A DNA stretch of 6,988 nt from SKKC01 sp046542845 (GTDB lineage Bacteria; Spirochaetota; Spirochaetia; DSM-27196; SKKC01): contig JBKHAN010000106.1 of the NCBI GenBank assembly GCA_046542845.1, positions 1-6,988 of the forward strand. Reading direction: 5' to 3'. Below the pieces are notes generated by a model, which worked only from the letters and a program-made list of their open reading frames with translations, searched no databases and was not told where the DNA came from. This document shows positions 5,455 to 6,988 of the stretch, piece after piece. How positions within the stretch are numbered: position 1 is the stretch's first letter; every line of letters starts with the position of its first letter. The position numbers and the translations under genes were made by a program.

Positions 5455-6988
5455 CTGACCACCATGACCTGCCGGTACTCGTCTATGCCCGGGCCGACGA
5501 CGCGAATAAAGTAGAGCCCGCGAGCGACGATGCGACCGGTGCGGTTGGTGCCGTCCCAGGTTGTCGTGTGCTCGCCGGCATCGAGGCGACCGCGGTGAAG
5601 CACGTCAATAAGGTCACCGGCCAGGTTGAACACATTGATGGTAAAGGTGCCCGCATTCTCTACGCGCAGCAGCAGCTCTGCGCGCTCGCCGCGGTCCGGG
5701 TTAATCACGTTATTCGCGATGCTGACCCCGCCGCGCTGCCGAAGGACATCCTGCACGCGGAAGGAGAAGGGTCGCACCGAGCGGAACCAGGTCGAGCTGT
5801 CCGGGTTCTCCACCCGCGCGGCGTAGAGGGGGGGCGTACCGGGCGACGGAGGTGCACCGCCGCCGACCCGCAGGAAAAACTCGAGATTTGTGCCGTTACG
5901 AAGTTTATCGCTAGAGCCGGGAATCGTGACATCAAGCAGATTGCCTCCGACCGATGTAAAGCTACGATCATCGGCGCTCGTGTTGGGGAAGGGTACGAGG
6001 CCACTGAAGTCGGTCTCATCGAAAGGCGGTAGCCAGAGTCCGTTCGACACCTGCTCTGAGGGCACCTCGGAGTCGAACCAGAGATCTGTCAGGCTCCCCA
6101 CATTCGCGAATACCTGCAGACGGATATCACGCGGCTGCAGATACTCGGATCCGTCGAAGCGCCGGATGAGCCCGGTACCGCCGCGGTCGGGATCGCGGCT
6201 CAGTTCTACCTCGTTCGCGAACACCGGGGTAATTGCCTGCGCGTCTTCGCTTACCAGGAAGAGGTCTGAGATGCGATGGGTGGATCGGTCGGTGGTCGGG
6301 TGACCGAGTTCAGTGGCGGATGCATCACCCGACTGCGATTCGATGTTCACACCGGCGATTGTATTGACACCCGCTGCCAGCTCCGCGGGGGTAAAGGAGG
6401 TGTCACGCCGTAGAATCCAGTCCTGTCCCGGTGTACCACCCGGGGCCGCGTCCAAAGACTGTTCAGTGCCGGCTGAAAAATCGAAATTGGCAAGGCCCAG
6501 GGCCCCGCCACCCGCGTTCTGTACCGGCTCGGAGAAGTGGATAAACAACTGATCTCTGCCTGGAATCGCGAGCGTATACCCGATGACCGGATGCGCTACG
6601 TTCGTCGGCGTTTCCCCGCTTCCGTCGTCGTCGGGGTTCAATGAAATCGCAACACGTGTGTCTGACGCCGCGTCTCGGAGCAAGTCGTTTTCGGCGATCC
6701 ACCATTCGGGAACTGCATCCGTATCGAGCGAATTTCGTTCGCGAAGATGTATGAACATATAGTTTTCTATGTCAGCCGGATCTGCCCAGGGACGGTCAGC
6801 AACATTATCGAATGGATACGCAGTCGTAGGCTGCGAAAATGGCCCCGCACCGCTTGAGTCAAGCTCAAATCCATTAATTTCTACCTCGATATCTCCGAAA
6901 TCAGCGCCGGGCCATATAGAAACCGGGAACTCAACGAGTATTCGATCGATTTTACCGTTCTCGTCTATATCCAGAACATAACTATTGA
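5451..6988 (-). CDS. Large exported protein with FlgD-like C-terminal domain (5' end outside window)
   Basis: At least 511 residues; the frame stays open to the right edge, so the true start and any signal peptide lie outside. A Met at 6756-6758 is internal: the 76 codons before it continue the same style of protein, including a DIDENGKIDRI stretch that resembles Asp-rich calcium-binding loops followed by a beta-strand. The centre has Ig-like beta-sandwich features (for example GRDQLFIHFSEPV). The last 85 or so residues, beginning NNVINPDRGE and including INVFNLAGDLIDVL, TTTWDGTNRTGR and GLYFIRVVGPGIDEYRQVMVV, form a FlgD-type Ig-like domain, also typical of the ends of large surface or secreted proteins in spirochaetes and Bacteroidetes. 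Likely periplasmic or surface-exposed; no enzymatic motif is seen. It overlaps the lipoprotein gene by 4 bases. It is not the flagellar hook-capping protein itself, because the rest of FlgD is absent. Confidence 0.88.
   Translation of the reverse strand, partial: NSYVLDIDENGKIDRILVEFPVSIWPGADFGDIEVEINGFELDSSGAGPFSQPTTAYPFDNVADRPWADPADIENYMFIHLRERNSLDTDAVPEWWIAENDLLRDAASDTRVAISLNPDDDGSGETPTNVAHPVIGYTLAIPGRDQLFIHFSEPVQNAGGGALGLANFDFSAGTEQSLDAAPGGTPGQDWILRRDTSFTPAELAAGVNTIAGVNIESQSGDASATELGHPTTDRSTHRISDLFLVSEDAQAITPVFANEVELSRDPDRGGTGLIRRFDGSEYLQPRDIRLQVFANVGSLTDLWFDSEVPSEQVSNGLWLPPFDETDFSGLVPFPNTSADDRSFTSVGGNLLDVTIPGSSDKLRNGTNLEFFLRVGGGAPPSPGTPPLYAARVENPDSSTWFRSVRPFSFRVQDVLRQRGGVSIANNVINPDRGERAELLLRVENAGTFTINVFNLAGDLIDVLHRGRLDAGEHTTTWDGTNRTGRIVARGLYFIRVVGPGIDEYRQVMVVR

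Noticed and set aside
5385..6032. Plus-strand frame of 215 codons opposite the FlgD-domain protein
   Set aside because: It lies antisense across the overlap of two supported minus-strand genes and has no recognisable domain.

Overview
The window looks like chromosomal DNA from a free-living spirochaete (Spirochaetales, Spirochaeta-like). This rests on family resemblance only: the exported protein with a FlgD-like C-terminus at the right-hand end and the short 'ELRSEHFEQIG...' coiled-coil membrane proteins resemble proteins I associate with spirochaetes. Base composition is moderately GC-rich, with one much richer patch at 301-600. I found no tRNA, rRNA, CRISPR array, transposase or phage gene, and the window is almost fully coding.

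Layout from left to right. (i) 1-221, minus strand: the 5' part of a short coiled-coil protein gene (copy A), cut by the window edge. (ii) 288-1304, minus: a family 2 glycosyltransferase whose 3' third is about 76% GC and whose stop codon lies on the edge of the repeat that carries copy A. (iii) 1279-4427, plus: three genes in one direction, an orphan membrane histidine kinase, an M48 zinc metallopeptidase and a Bcp/PrxQ peroxiredoxin. The last two are 9 bases apart. The kinase and glycosyltransferase are divergent, and their 5' ends overlap by about 26 bases. (iv) 4464-6988, minus: reading with transcription, a large exported protein with a FlgD-like C-terminal domain (5' end outside the window), a lipoprotein overlapping it by 4 bases, and a complete copy (copy B) of the short coiled-coil membrane protein.

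How the genes may work together (inference). The plus-strand block joins an envelope sensor kinase with two quality-control enzymes, one proteolytic and one peroxide-reducing. The right-hand minus block looks like a surface or periplasmic protein pair followed by a small membrane coiled-coil protein. Copies A and B share about 89% of their coding DNA with mostly synonymous differences, plus about 68 bases of ungapped upstream sequence. Each sits as the last visible gene behind an envelope-related gene. This duplicated, constrained module is the most interesting signal here. I did not find a clearly new defence or mobile system.
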